A DNA stretch of 64,000 nucleotides, from assembly GCA_022829145.1 (NCBI GenBank), contig CM040744.1:10017001-10081000 (forward strand), in the 5' to 3' direction. The stretch comes from Albula goreensis. Its lineage: Eukaryota > Chordata > Actinopteri > Albuliformes > Albulidae. This document shows positions 52,501 through 64,000 of this stretch, in pieces (within the stretch, counting starts at the first letter, position 1; each line of letters opens with the position of its first letter). The notes under the pieces were generated by a model. That model made no database searches, was not told where the DNA came from, and saw only the letters and a list, made by a program, of their open reading frames with translations. The position numbers and the translations under genes are program-made.

Positions 52501-55500
52501 TTCCACACAAGTAGTCTTTGGGAAAGTCTGCCTCTTTTACCACAGACTGGGTTCTCATCCCACGGGTATCCCTGATATTCTGTCACTTTATTAAACATGC
52601 TGAACATATCCACCTAGTTTACAGCTTTCCCCTTCCCACTTGAAACAGCCTGCAGCATTATCTGCATGAATCGCACACATACCCAAGCCAGACACTGTAT
52701 AATGCCAGATGGGGAATGCATACATTATGTGGCCCCATATAGGCTGCACCACAGTGCCAGTGATTATGCAGGGTTGCTCATGTCTGGCACCACTTGGAAT
52801 GCTCAATATTAATGTTCATTAATTACTGCTTGAAGAAATTCAGTGTGTTGATTGGCTGCCATCTACTGGTAATGATTTTAAGGTGTGGTTAATATTTTGT
52901 GTCTGAGTGCATGCCTAGTTTTGTCACACTTGTAGCTATATAATAGTGTTACTTCTGCAAGAAGTTTTGAAACATGCATTGTGTGTCATTGCTATACTTT
53001 TCTTAAAATATCCATAAATTATAGAGTTTATGTACATCTGGTATCACAGTGACCAAAACTGAATAAATGATAATGTTCCAGAAACATGTGTTTTCCCAAT
53101 GGCAATGACGTCTTGGTGTTGTATCCAAAACAATGCAAAAACGACGTGGTTCTGTAACAGTAAGATAAATGACGTAATTTCTCAGTGGGACATGCTCAAG
53201 CAGTGCAGGGCAAGACTTAATTTGCAGTCAGCCCCTTCCTGCTGTTGTACCGAATGATGGCTACCCAGTTCCGTCTACGATTAATTTCCCCTCCATCTGG
53301 CAGATAAACATCGGGGTCATGGCTGGGAAACCCTCACCATAAACCAACAGCTGCCGCTATATGGTCCTCATAGTGCAAAATGAACAGACCCCCTCATCGC
53401 TTGACATCCTCTACTATAGATGAAGATCGTAGAAGTCTGTCTGTCATGGATAACTACGTTTACGTTGGGTTGATTTAATATGCGGCGGGGTTCAGTTGTA
53501 TTGAATTAAGCTCCTGTTGGCTCAGGGAATCGTGAAGGAGTCAGTGAGAGGTAAGTGGATAAAGCAGAAGGGCACGTTAGAATTTATTTTCAGTGACGTC
53601 CTGGGCAGGGACATGACAGGGAGCCAGCTCCTAATGATTGCGTCCTCTGTCCGCACTTCAGACATGCACCAGGGTTGCTCTGCGTGGCCATAACCAAGTG
53701 AGGTATACCTGAATTTACCCAGAGTGAGCTTGGCCGAGAAGATAATGTAGGTGGTGCTCAATGTAATATGAAACATTAGAATCTCAGCTCTCAGCAGGGA
53801 TATTTTAGAATCGTTTGCCGGTACAAAGCTTTCTAAAAGTAATCTAATTTGATGTCGATCTCCATAAATGCTGCTTGTTTTTCAAATTCCACTAATGCCT
53901 AACCAGTTTATGTGTAAAAAGTAAATTATTTTGTGTTGTGTAACTTATTTAACTAAAATTCTTTTAGCTCAATAAGTTATTCTGTTTTACTTATATCTTT
54001 TGCAGCGTTTGGTGTAAGGTTACAGGCCTGTTTCACATTTGTCTCATTTGGTTCCCACGTAAGGAGACACTTGAATGCACACAAAATGTATCTGAGCAGA
54101 AACATCCTATTATCGGGGTTCAAAGAGGTGCTTTTCAAATAGTTTACGGAAGACGTGGTTAGTGGCAGACTGATTCGCCAGTTGCTATCGATGTGAAAAT
54201 GTCTTGACAGCAGCGCTCTGGTTTTAGCCTACATTCGTTATTCACGCCTTGTATTAGATGGTATTTAGCGAGTAGCGAGTCCAGTATAGTTGTTGTGCAG
54301 GGCCAATGAATGACTACCCTGCAAACGTCGTAACACGATATTCGGGGTACAGTCATGCGGTCTTTCGCAATAATAAATACGTTGTTTCCAGTGGATACAG
54401 TACAAGGCATCTCAAGCAGGCAGTTGTCTCATTCCCTCCACCCCCTCGGAAAAAAAGATCACATGGCAGCTGTGAGCTTCCTGGTGTAATTAAGCGCAGA
54501 ATAAAAGGCGACTTGTGTTTAACCCTGCGCAGGAAGACGTGTTCGACAGCCAGGCAGACCGTTAATGATGCAGGACCAGGGCAGGGGGGCTCGGGGTCAT
54601 CTTGCACATCGCTGAGGTCAGGCTCTCAGGGGGAGTAAGCAGAGCAGTGTCATCGCAGCTTCGCGGAGGGCGCAGCCTCGCAGCTCTCGTGAAGCCGAGT
54701 GCATCACGCGGATTTGCACGCACCCGGTGGTGTTGACAGGCAGATTCTCGAGCCAGGATTCCGGCTTCCCGCTGTTGCTGAAATGCGCCGGTGGATTTTC
54801 TCTGTCTGAAAGTGACACATTTACGACGTGAAATCTGGAGCGACTCGCCGACATCAGCAGGAATGATTTGTTTTCTCGGAAACAAGGGCTGCTAGGAGAG
54901 CGGCATCTCTCTTGCGGTGAGTCCCTCGGGAGTGAGACAAATGGAGGGGTTGGTTTTGAGGCTGGTTATCTCTTTGTCGGCTTTGCATTGGAAATAGACT
55001 GAAGTGGTTACATTGTTTCTTTTGCTGTGGACATTTTGAAGCAATATATAAAGCTATACGGGCTCACAAATTGGAGCTTGTGAGATTCTACAACTGCAAT
55101 TTTGTGGCTAGAAATAGCTTTTTTCCATGACATTTTATGAGCCCTGTACATCTCATATTTAGGCGTCTTTTGGCAGAAATGCTGACTGAAGTGTAGACAG
55201 AAAATGCATTACTCTGCAGACAGTTATGTGGTCTGTGTCTTCTCCAGTCAAATACTGCAGTTTTAGGAGCGCATCAGTTCTGCATTCTGATGGAAAGAAA
55301 ATGTTCAGAAAAGCCTAAGCTACCAGAGTCTCCAAGGTCAGAGTGGAAAAAAATCATGAATATTATGAGACACTTCTGTGATCTGCATGAGCTTAAAGGA
55401 CCAGAATGGACAAATTTCACAGTCTAGTTCAATTTTAATATCTTGGAAATTAGTCTGAAATTAAAACACATGTCTTTGTTTTTGTTGTTTGTGCCCAGAA

Positions 55501-58500
55501 CTGAATAAAAATGCATTACATATGCGCTGGTATACAACTGGAAGGCAAGCAATACAGAATTATTAGATTAGAAGGCAACCCTTGTACTGCTGTGTCTTTA
55601 TTAAAAACTGCCTTAGGTGCAGAAAACACTATGTGCTCAAATGTACAGAACAAATCTATTGACTATATAGTTTGTGTACTCACAGGCTTTCTGATGAAGA
55701 CCACTTAGTATAAACTAATTGCAGACTAGTCAATGAATTGTGAGTTGACATAGATTTGTCATGTTCAAATGACAAATACAGTAGTTATTTTTACTGTTAT
55801 GGAAGCCCTGACAAATTTGCGATTGCAGTGCAAGTTTTCTCCCTTATTTTGTGATGCAGTGTTTTGCGCCTAGTGTTTTTTTTGGTGACGTATAGGCTAT
55901 CTTGAGCAGATTAGCATAAGCCTCTCTGCTCTGTTACGTAGAGAAAATGTATTAAAAGCACGTTGCCTGTCCGCATTGTCTGATTCAGAACAATCTATTT
56001 TGTGGCACTGTAAGTAAAAGGCAATGAAATGGGATATTTAGCAGCAGCTTAATATCAATTTGAGCTTCGTTTCCATGGCACGATGATCTAGAATTATGAG
56101 TGATTACATGCCTCAGATAATTACAGATGTAGGCTTTAGATGGTCACATGATAGGTAGCCTTGTTGGTTTTATCCCACATAGATTTAAATGCAGCTTTTG
56201 GATTAAATGCATTCTCACTACATTCCCAGGATTTAATGTAGGATAAAGAGAAACAAAATATAACCAGACCTTTACTACTATAGAAGTGGTTGTTTATGTG
56301 AGCAGATCGTATGATGTGATGTGGTTTTCTTTGAAACTCTGAAAACTTGGCCATGTAAGAAATACATTTGGCTCTTTACATTTTAAATAAAATGTTTTTA
56401 AAAGTCTACAGTGTAATTTTATGGTGACTGGTCAGAATGCACTTCAGTTAAAATGTACTTTCTTTATCCATTCATGCTATTGCATTTAGCACAGGGGCTT
56501 TCTAGTGCTAATGTTTATGTATGTTGGGGATTTTTTCTGAGTAATGCCATCGTATTTTGGGTATCCATTGTGTGGGTAGATATAATGTGGTAGTCTTTAG
56601 AGAATGAGGATGGCCTGAAACCATTTTCAGTACTAAATTTAAGTGGTTTCCTTTTGCCTTGCTTCCATTATAGCCTAGCTACATCATGGCTGCATGCAAA
56701 AAGTAGGTCTTTCTGACCTTAGGTAGAACAGAGTGTGGCTGAACTGAATGCCATCTTTGAAGGCACAGATGCCATCCATATCCAAATCCAATCGCCTTGA
56801 ATAAATAAGGCCTTGATAATCTAAATTAAATATACAACCTGTTATGACCATTACCCAAACATAAACAAGTATGAATATTTGCCTTTTACACAAGAAACAT
56901 AATATTTTTCCTTTAGCTCTGTTAGGATAATATACAGGCTATGTTAATAAATCTGATAATTTTTTGTTCACCCAAATAAATTTCCCTCTGCTAACTTGAT
57001 CTTGATCTTTCAGTGTAATAAACTAAATTTACTTCAGTGTATCTTGACACCATGTCCTGTATTGCTAAGACTTGACAAAGCTTTGTCTGTGTTCAAAAAT
57101 AACATAATTATCTATGTAAAGCAAATGAATAATAAGCATATAGGCTGTGGTTCTGCTCATTTGAATGCTTTTGGTAACCTTATATTGTACATTGGAAGTG
57201 CATGTAGCTGTATAATACACACCTTTCTACTGTGCATTGTGACATTTCTCATTGCATGCTGATATGTAAAGTCTGTAAGATAAAAACGTGTACAGATGTA
57301 TATATTCCTGTCTACACTGATATTGTTTCTCATCTTTTATTATTCATTTTTGCGATTTGAGTTGTATTTCCTGTAATAATGTAAAGGAATGCAATTTTTA
57401 TGGTTTTGCAACTACTTTGCATTGGATTCCCGAATGTTCTTAATGGGATGTGAGTGAGGGTGTCCTTTTGACTGTCTGCACATTGTATCCCCATTTTTTT
57501 CATGGATTAATTTACTGTATAGGCTGTGGTGAAAGGTGTCTTGCCACATCTTTCCATTATGTCTGGCCAAGTCAATACTGTGAACGTATATCAATACACA
57601 CACGCATCTAATGGAAATTGCATTTGAATGTGTGCAGTTTTATGTCAGTATATATAGAGATGTGTGTAGCTCTAACCATGATCCACTCTGTGCTTCAGGA
57701 GGTGCTGAAGCAACTACAGGGAAGCATTGAAGAAGAATCTATTGGATCCTCTGGACAGATTGACCTACTGGAACGACTGAAAGGTATGGTAAGGCTACAA
57801 GCTAATCTTACATGCTGCTTGTTAAAGAGAGGATCTGCAATGATCTGTACTCTATAATTATTGCCTGCAGAACTGGTTGGTCTCAGCACACATCTCCACT
57901 CTACTGTCACTGATTCGCAGTTACTGTTTCTGGACGTTCAATGCCAGCAGTGGAGTTTGTATAGTGGTGATTGTATCATTTAAGCAGACACATTAGATTT
58001 TTAGTAGAAGTGATATACTTTTTCATCTTTAATTAGCATTGGGAAGTATGTTATATACCCAGTATGCAGTGATTGAAAAGTATGTCAGTTCATACAAATA
58101 CAAGAATATATGACAAGAACAGGCCACTTAGCACATGTCAGCATCTTTAATGTTTGGTCTGAATGCTCTTATATGGTTTTAAATGTGGATCATGATGAAC
58201 AGACAGGTGAGAAATGCATGTGAGGATAACTGCACATTACCATTTAAAATTCCACTTTACTATTGAGTTTTCATGCCTGTGGGGTAGGCCCTTCTGGAAA
58301 AACTTGTACGAGAAACAATAATTAAATGATGAAAGAACATCCTCTGTAACCTGGCACACTGACTGTCTGTGTGTTTAGACTTGGCTCTATTCAGAGCCAG
58401 ACATCAGGATCACCTTGGGGGAACTTGCTATGCTACATTTAAAATACATTTTCACCTGCATGTGAATTGCCTTATTTATCTGGGTTGTAGTACTTGTTAT

Positions 58501-60745
58501 TTTGTTTAGTTTTTAGCAGATTTTTCTTTGCATCAGGTTTGCTCTTTTTGAAATGTATTTTTTGTTTTAATGTTTGTTCACGTGTGACAAAACACACACT
58601 ACTTACTGCTTTTAAGTAAGTAGTTAATTTTACTAGGCAAAATTAACTCCAAAAAGATTTTGTCATGGCTGATGGATTGATTTTTGATTTCTAATCGATC
58701 TTAAAACAATGCAAGATCCCTTTCCAGGTCTGACATAAGATTGCCCTGAACACAAAGGTAACCAGCACAATGCTCGGCTGCCTTCAATGGCTGTCTTTGT
58801 GTTTGTAGAAATGAACCTCGACGCCAGTAACTTTCCCGGTGTGAAGATGAGACCCAAGGCCTCCGCACATTCCTACAGCAGCCGGGAGGGCTCCTCATCC
58901 GGCCGATCCGGGGACAGCAGCCCTGTCGCCACCGGTTCCTTTCCCAGGAGAGGGATGGCGAACGGGGGCAACGAAAGCGTTGGCTTCCTGGAGGAGCTGG
59001 AGAAGGAGAGGTGAGTCAGTGTTCGTGACTGTCTTCAGTCTGCACTTCTGCTGACCTGTGATTTCCATTCCTTATACTGGTTGATTGAGTCTGTGACTTT
59101 GCCCGGTTTTGTGTTCGAGCCACAGTTGCATTAGTTTGACATGGCTTGCCTTCAGCACTGCCTAATGTGGGCTGGGTCAGCAGCCCTGTATTATGGAAGT
59201 ACTCCTTATGGATGGTGCTGAGGTGAAAGCATTGTTGCTTAAAAGGGGTTGGCATGCCTGTGTTTGTAGGTGACATCTTGACATAGCTGTCAGCATGACA
59301 TTATGAGACTGCATAATCTAAGCCATCATTGTGTATGCGAATGTGACAGAAGCCTACGACAGACCATAGTAGGAAGACAGATAATGGCAAAAATCATTAA
59401 AATAATTCAGCTTTCACAATGGAACTTGTGCTAACCAAGACTGGTTAGTTAAGTGGATGAGAGGCCTTACATTTCTGTACAAGGATGTTGATGTAGTCAG
59501 TTTGACCAAACTGGGTGACAGCTAAATTCATTTTTGATATAGGTAGACAATTCTCTATTTTTCCTTGTCTTTTTTAATCTTTTTATGTAAGTGATTTTTT
59601 TTGATCAAGTAGTTTTTGGTGTGCGAGCAGAGCTTTTTAAAATGAAAACCCCTTGCTGACATGTTTGTGACTTGCATAAGAATGTCTTTAGGCTTTGACT
59701 GGCTAATGTGCAAACCGGTGATGGCCTTCCCATTAATTTCTAGAAGTACTGCAGCCATGTTAAATGTGATGTAAGGTGCAGTCTTATAAAAGAGTTGCAA
59801 AACGCTGATATATCTGGACAGGCATTCCTGCCTCGGTGCACAAATGTTGCTGTTGAAAGAATTTTCTTGCAGCTGTTCTCTTTTCCCCTCAACATCAATT
59901 TGACCACTCTGGCCCCATCCAGGGACAGCAGAATGAGTGCCTTACCCAGGGCCTAGCATTAGAGCTGCCACCGCAGTCCAGAGTTGCTCATGCGTACAAA
60001 AAGGACCGCATTATTTCCAAGCTCGTGGCTCTGATTGGCCGTGTGCCAAGCATCCCTGTCGTTTCCGAATGAGCGAACTCCGACTGTATGCTACCTAGAT
60101 CAAACCACCACCCTGCAGTCGCTTCCAGCCGCGTTGTGACCTTGAGACTGGTCACACTGACACCTTTTTTTTTTTTTTTTTTTTTTAAATGTTGCTGTCC
60201 TTATTTTATGGCCATGCTAGACCACTGCTCAATGTATTTTCTACTGGCCTCATTGCAAAGAGAGTGGGAACCTGGACACTTTCCGGTAACTTGAAGTGAC
60301 ATGCCGGTACATAGGTGGACAGCTACATTTTTGACTTTGATTTAAAGCTGACTTAGAAATACACTCTAAGTCAGCAGCACTCTAATAGCAGTTTACTGTA
60401 TTGGAAGTAGTAAGTGTGTAGTTCTCAACAGAAAAACATATGATACCGAGGTTAGCAGTGTTAGCCCTATAGTGAAAAAGATACTGTTCTGGAAGATTCA
60501 CCAAGATGCATTTTAAGTATTTTGCATTCTTTCCAGTATCATGTAGAGTGATTTCAGTACAAGACATTCTGTAAATATTTAATTTCTCTCAGCCTCATGC
60601 CTTGTTGCTGCATGTTTGTTCTCTTTTTTGCTGGTAGGGCTTTGTTGATGGCGGAGTTGGAGAAAGAGGAGAAAGAGAAGGATTGGTACTATGCTCAGCT
60701 CCAGAACCTCACCAAGAGGATTGACAGCCTTCCTCTCACAGAGAA

Positions 60746-60825
<80 letters not shown>

Positions 60826-60851
60826 GTGTGTGTGTGTGTGTGAGTGTGTGT

Positions 60852-60930
<79 letters not shown>

Positions 60931-62505
60931 TTGTGTGTGTGAGATTCAGTTGTGTATTACTATTGGCCGTAGAAATGCCACCTTACTGTGTATTTTGTGC
61001 ATGACAGTCCATAATAGATATTTGCAAAAAATATTTTGAAAATGTTCTCTGTTTGTACAAATGTGTACTCATTACAGAGTAGGTGTATTTCTAGTGTTTG
61101 AAATGGAACAGAAGTGGTAACAACAACCAGTCTGCTGAAAAATGTTGCACTCAAACTAATTAAATTTAATTATTTGATAGCTTGACAAAGCCTTTGCGTA
61201 AGTATTCTAATTCATTCACTGTGTAATTGCACATTTTAGGACAGACTGTCAATGTACTTGTTGATGATTGATAGAGTAGATAGTAGTTTATTAACATAAA
61301 CAGATTTATAGCATTCCATAGACCACTGTAGATATCCCATTGAGTTTATAACTTGCTTGCAGGTCAGATTGAAATATACATGAGGCTATATAATTAACTT
61401 TGACCACGTTCCGTCCCTTTAGTTCTCTCTGCAAACGGACATGACGCGCAGGCAACTGGATTATGAGGCGCGGCAGATCAGAGTGGCCATGGAGGAGCAG
61501 CTGGGCACCTGCCAGGACATGGAGAAGAGGGCACAGGTTAGCCTTGCCTTACTGTTAGCCTCGCCTTACTGTCGATCGGTTATGGCTTGCATGTTAAAGA
61601 AAGTTCATATTACGACTCCTGATTTCACTGCAAATGAAGAAGAAGCACAGAGCTCCAGCAGATTTGGGAGAGGGCCATCTACACACCACATGAGTTTTGA
61701 GTTTTGAGAACTTGGTAGTGAGTTTCCACCCTCACAAACCACATGCCAGCAAAGTAGTGATTTTGAAGTTACTTGAAGGTACTTGATAGTGGTAGATACC
61801 ATGATTTGTCTGTTACATTATAATCTTCTCAAATCACATGTGCTTAGGTTGATTAGAATATTATAAGAGCTTTATTCTTATAAGTCTTAAGTGTTTGTAT
61901 TCATTTGTTGTAAAGATTATGCGATTATCATAGATTATCAGAACCTCAATGATTGGCTCATTGAACAGTGTTCACTGTATTACGGCAGTAAGAGTGATAA
62001 GGTGTAAGTTTTTAGGATTTAAAGAATTGATTTTGTGAAGATTGTCTGTGTTTTAATCAGTAAATGTGAAAATAAAAATTTGGTTGAGCCACAAAGCCTG
62101 CTAGCCCAGTGGAGCCAGATTAAGGGCCCAGCAGGACCTCCAGCAGCTCAAAAAAATCACCCAATTCTCTTAATCAGCTGGAGAGAAATATTCCCCAGTA
62201 ATATCTGGACATAATCTGAGAGTTAAAATAGGAGTCATATTTCAATGTTTCCCAACATTCATAATAGTATTTTTGCAAAAACTTAAGCATTATTTGCATA
62301 TGGGACCAGACCATATAGTCGTTTCCTACAGCAACCACAGCGAATGAAGACCCAAGAACTGAATCAAAATAGTAGATTGAGCAACAAGAAATGTTGGGTA
62401 GCGTTGTGATTTCCCTGAAATATATTACAGGCTAGAGTGGCCCGGATTCAGCAAATCGAGAAAGAGATGCTGAGGATCAGACAGTCCCAACCAGCAGAAA
62501 TGGAG
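49390..62505 (+). CDS. apc: adenomatous polyposis coli protein, N-terminal part (3' partial, exons 2-7)
   Basis: APC is the scaffold of the cytoplasmic beta-catenin destruction complex and a microtubule-binding, cell-polarity protein. Six coding exons in one frame give 240 residues starting MAAASYDQLLKQVEALKM at 49408. They cover the dimerisation coiled coil (residues 1-57), the linker with SNFPGVKM and SFPRRG, and the second coiled-coil stretch with KDWYYAQLQNLTKRIDSLPL and the conserved TDMTRRQLDYEARQIRVAME. The remaining exons (armadillo repeats, 15/20-residue repeats, basic region) lie beyond 64,000. Exon sizes match human APC as remembered: 135 coding bases, then 85, 202, 109 and 114; only exon 7 is shorter (75 against 84). 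Exons are 49390-49542, 57699-57783, 58809-59010, 60638-60746, 61423-61536 and 62431-62505. Confidence 0.97.
49543..54439 (+). other. apc: apc intron 2, left part
   Basis: AT-rich intron with no supported exon. A mildly GC-richer patch near 50,740-51,000 and another near 51,260-51,500 are noted without assignment. Confidence 0.6.
54440..54916 (+). promoter_or_regulatory. apc: CpG-rich patch, candidate internal apc promoter and first exon
   Basis: About 470 CpG-rich bases lie inside intron 2 in otherwise AT-rich DNA. A TATA-like AATAAAAGG (54500) lies near the left end and a good donor (CTTGCG before GTGAGT) is at 54917. If used, the exon would join apc exon 3 in place of exons 1-2 and remove the first coiled-coil start, much as human 1B-type transcripts skip exon 2. 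The frame into exon 3 has a TAG 21 bases before the donor and no ATG after it, so the first in-frame ATG would be in exon 4 (EMNLD). No transcript evidence is available. Confidence 0.35.
54917..57698 (+). other. apc: apc intron 2, right part
   Basis: AT-rich, no exon or recognisable element. Confidence 0.65.
57699..57783 (+). CDS. apc: apc exon 3
   Basis: This 85-base exon lies between GTGCTTCAG and GTATGG. It encodes EVLKQLQGSIEEESIGSSGQ and IDLLERLK. Human has IEDEAMASSGQ in the middle. It ends after one base of a codon. Confidence 0.97.
57784..58808 (+). other. apc: apc intron 3
   Basis: About 1 kb, AT-rich, nothing recognised. Confidence 0.7.
58809..59010 (+). CDS. apc: apc exon 4
   Basis: This 202-base exon encodes EMNLDASNFPGVKMRPKA, a serine-rich stretch (SSREGSSSGRSGDSSPV), GSFPRRG and GFLEELEKER. 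Human has ELNLDSSNFPGVKLRSK and the same SFPRRG and LEELEKER. The serine-rich middle has diverged most. The exon is GC-rich compared with its introns. Confidence 0.97.
59011..60637 (+). other. apc: apc intron 4
   Basis: About 1.6 kb. A somewhat GC-richer patch around 59,930-60,160 contains an inverted CCAAT box (ATTGGCC near 60,035) and is followed by a T22 run. No exon is supported. Confidence 0.6.
60165..60186. repeat. poly-T tract
   Basis: A run of 22 T in apc intron 4. Confidence 0.85.
60638..60746 (+). CDS. apc: apc exon 5
   Basis: This 109-base exon encodes ALLMAELEKEEKEKDWYYAQ and LQNLTKRIDSLPLTEN, practically identical to human (SLLLADLDKEEKEKDWYYAQ). It ends on a codon boundary. 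The donor GTGAGT runs directly into a long GT repeat. Confidence 0.97.
60747..60942. repeat. apc: (GT)n microsatellite starting at the apc exon 5 donor
   Basis: Roughly 195 bases of GT repeat with a few GTGA and other breaks begin at the splice donor itself (GTGAGTGTGTGT). It is the longest microsatellite in the window and makes a false Cys-Val ORF. Confidence 0.97.
60943..61422 (+). other. apc: apc intron 5, remainder
   Basis: About 480 AT-rich bases with nothing recognised. Confidence 0.75.
61423..61536 (+). CDS. apc: apc exon 6
   Basis: This 114-base in-frame exon encodes FSLQTDMTRRQLDYEARQIR and VAMEEQLGTCQDMEKRAQ. Human differs at a single residue (QLEYEAR), as remembered. Borders are CCTTTAG and GTTAGC. 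Confidence 0.98.
61537..62430 (+). other. apc: apc intron 6
   Basis: About 890 bases. The exon 6 frame stays open for some 57 codons past the donor, but that extension has no resemblance to APC and the splice sites on both sides are good. Confidence 0.7.
62431..62505 (+). CDS. apc: apc exon 7 (three residues shorter than human)
   Basis: This 75-base exon encodes ARVARIQQIEKEMLRIRQSQ and PAEME between TATTACAG and GTATGT. Human exon 7, as remembered, reads RRIARIQQIEKDILRIRQLL-QSQATEAE (84 bases). The fish lacks three residues near the LLQ, in frame. Confidence 0.93.
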
Positions 62506-64000
62506 GTATGTACCAACTGAGGAGGTTTTTCACTGGTTATGTAAATATATTTTTGTCTGTTCTATGCACAGGTGTCACTTGACAAGGAGAAGGGTGTGCT
62601 TTGAAGGAAAACCACCTAGATATTTGCTTAAGTTCTTCTTTCCTCATACAGTCATGGTTACATTCGAGCAGCCATATTTATGTATAAAAATAAAGTAAAA
62701 TATGATCAGTTCTCTGGGCACAAGTGTCTGCCAAGTATGTAAATTACAATGTAAATGATGGAAGCAAGGGAGCAATTTGGAATGCAGCCCTTGGGTGAAA
62801 TTACACATATTAGTCCAATGATCAAATAATGTATTAGGTTGGCAGGCTCTCATCAAGAGCAGTACACAAGGTTCTTATTCTAAGTGCTGCACCACTATGG
62901 GCATTAGTTCAGAGTAGTAACACACTAAACCCTCAAGCTAAACATGGGCTGTTCAACACTAAGCATATGCTTAAGTTCTTAATCACAGGAAAACCTTTCA
63001 TTATTAAAGTGCATAACAGTGCTTCCTATACTAAATGAAATTTATTCTCATTCAGTTGTCAATATTTTAAAGATAAGCCCTTGCAAGAATTTAAGCCTGT
63101 TTTATGTAAATATATGTGTTGTTTTTACATTGCCATGAGATTGGAACTCAATCCTATCAGAAAATGGCCTGGATTCAACCAATTGTCCTTAACTTTGGCC
63201 TCGGTTCAAGTTTTTGTTTGTTTTCTCATTCACTGGTGAGTTAATTTAGGTAAATATGAAGAATAATGATGAAAAAAAAATGAAGTTGAATTTGAGGGCA
63301 AACACTGATGGAATTAAGTCTGATATGCTGCCATGTTTCTGTGGCTTACTGTGCCTCAGTTGGACCATTTTGCACATTGTGGCACAATTGCAGTTTTACC
63401 AGGGACTGACAGTTCACTTAGTACTTAGTAGAAGTGATGGGGAAGGGGGGGGAGGGGGGTCAGTCTAGATGGTGACTTTGCAATCTGAAGCCAGCATGAG
63501 CAAGTATTTGTGTTACAGTATTATTCACAATGTTCATCTCTTAGCTGAGTTAATGACAGCAGTCCCGTTGGTATTCAGTCATAGGCAGAACATAAAAGCA
63601 CATTAACCAGAGTTTTGCTTGATTCAGATGTGTTGGGACATTACATGGGCAGGTTGCATTCATACAGGGGAAACATTAAATGCTTCAGTTACTGTACCAA
63701 GAACAATGTCCTGAGCCAACTGCATGATATAAAGCCCAAGGGTAGAATTTTTATGAAATTTCGTAAAAGAAGTCTTGAACAAAAGGCAGCCAGCAGAAAT
63801 GATTTTCAAATGCATTTGGAGGCCATGTTAGCAAGCCATTCAGCCTGTCAGGAGTGTTGGAGACAGTACCTGAATCTGGGCTAATCAACATCGCAGCCCC
63901 ATCGCTCATTAATATCTTCGGTCACTTGGCAAATAAAAAATTCAAGGACCTTGCTCATCCAGCTCATTTCTAATGTTAAACCCAGGTCTGGCAGTATAAT
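62506..64000 (+). other. apc: apc intron 7 (to the right edge)
   Basis: No exon 8 is recognised before the window ends. It contains a short G-rich patch near 63,445. Open frames of 70-89 codons here lack family resemblance. Confidence 0.65.

Noticed and set aside
60755-61039. 94-codon Cys-Val repeat frame
   Set aside because: Translation of the GT microsatellite in apc intron 5.
61537-61707. Read-through extension of apc exon 6
   Set aside because: No APC resemblance; the donor GTTAGC and the next exon's phase fit normal splicing.

Overview
The window is vertebrate genomic DNA, almost certainly from a ray-finned fish. Evidence: short exons with GT/AG borders in long AT-rich introns, many dinucleotide microsatellites, and dispersed repeats of kinds I know from fish genomes. 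The sequence alone does not fix the species. There is no operon, phage, CRISPR or bacterial content.

Two well-known signalling genes lie in tandem on the + strand. From about 1 to 20,790 is most of pik3r1, the p85-alpha/p55-alpha/p50-alpha regulatory subunit of class IA PI3-kinase. Fourteen shared coding exons (3829-18049) give 609 residues covering the BH (RhoGAP-like), nSH2, iSH2 coiled-coil and cSH2 domains. The p85 SH3 exon lies upstream of the window. A separate first exon at 10804-10909 makes a p55-alpha isoform of 456 residues. A long 3'UTR ends near 20,790.

From 20.8 to 36 kb is an AT-rich intergenic stretch with no recognised protein gene. It holds old dispersed repeats and, at 26.65-29.7 kb, a cluster of CCAAT boxes followed by splice-site-bounded exon-like segments that may be an undescribed transcript.

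From 36 kb to the right edge is the 5' part of apc, the Wnt-pathway scaffold. Two candidate promoters precede the first coding exon. One near 36.1 kb has NRF1 and YY1 sites. The other, near 41.4-41.5 kb, matches the human APC promoter 1A as I remember it. Coding exons 2-7 (49408-62505, 240 codons) encode the oligomerisation coiled coil and the following N-terminal region. The gene continues past 64,000.

The most interesting points are regulatory. A 23-codon upstream ORF in apc exon 1A reads across the first splice junction and overlaps the main start codon, in the same arrangement I recall for human APC. The 1A promoter core looks almost unchanged between fish and human. The unexplained CCAAT-box transcription unit between the genes includes a possible 30-residue spliced small ORF. 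All homology statements are from reading motifs and memory; no database search was run.
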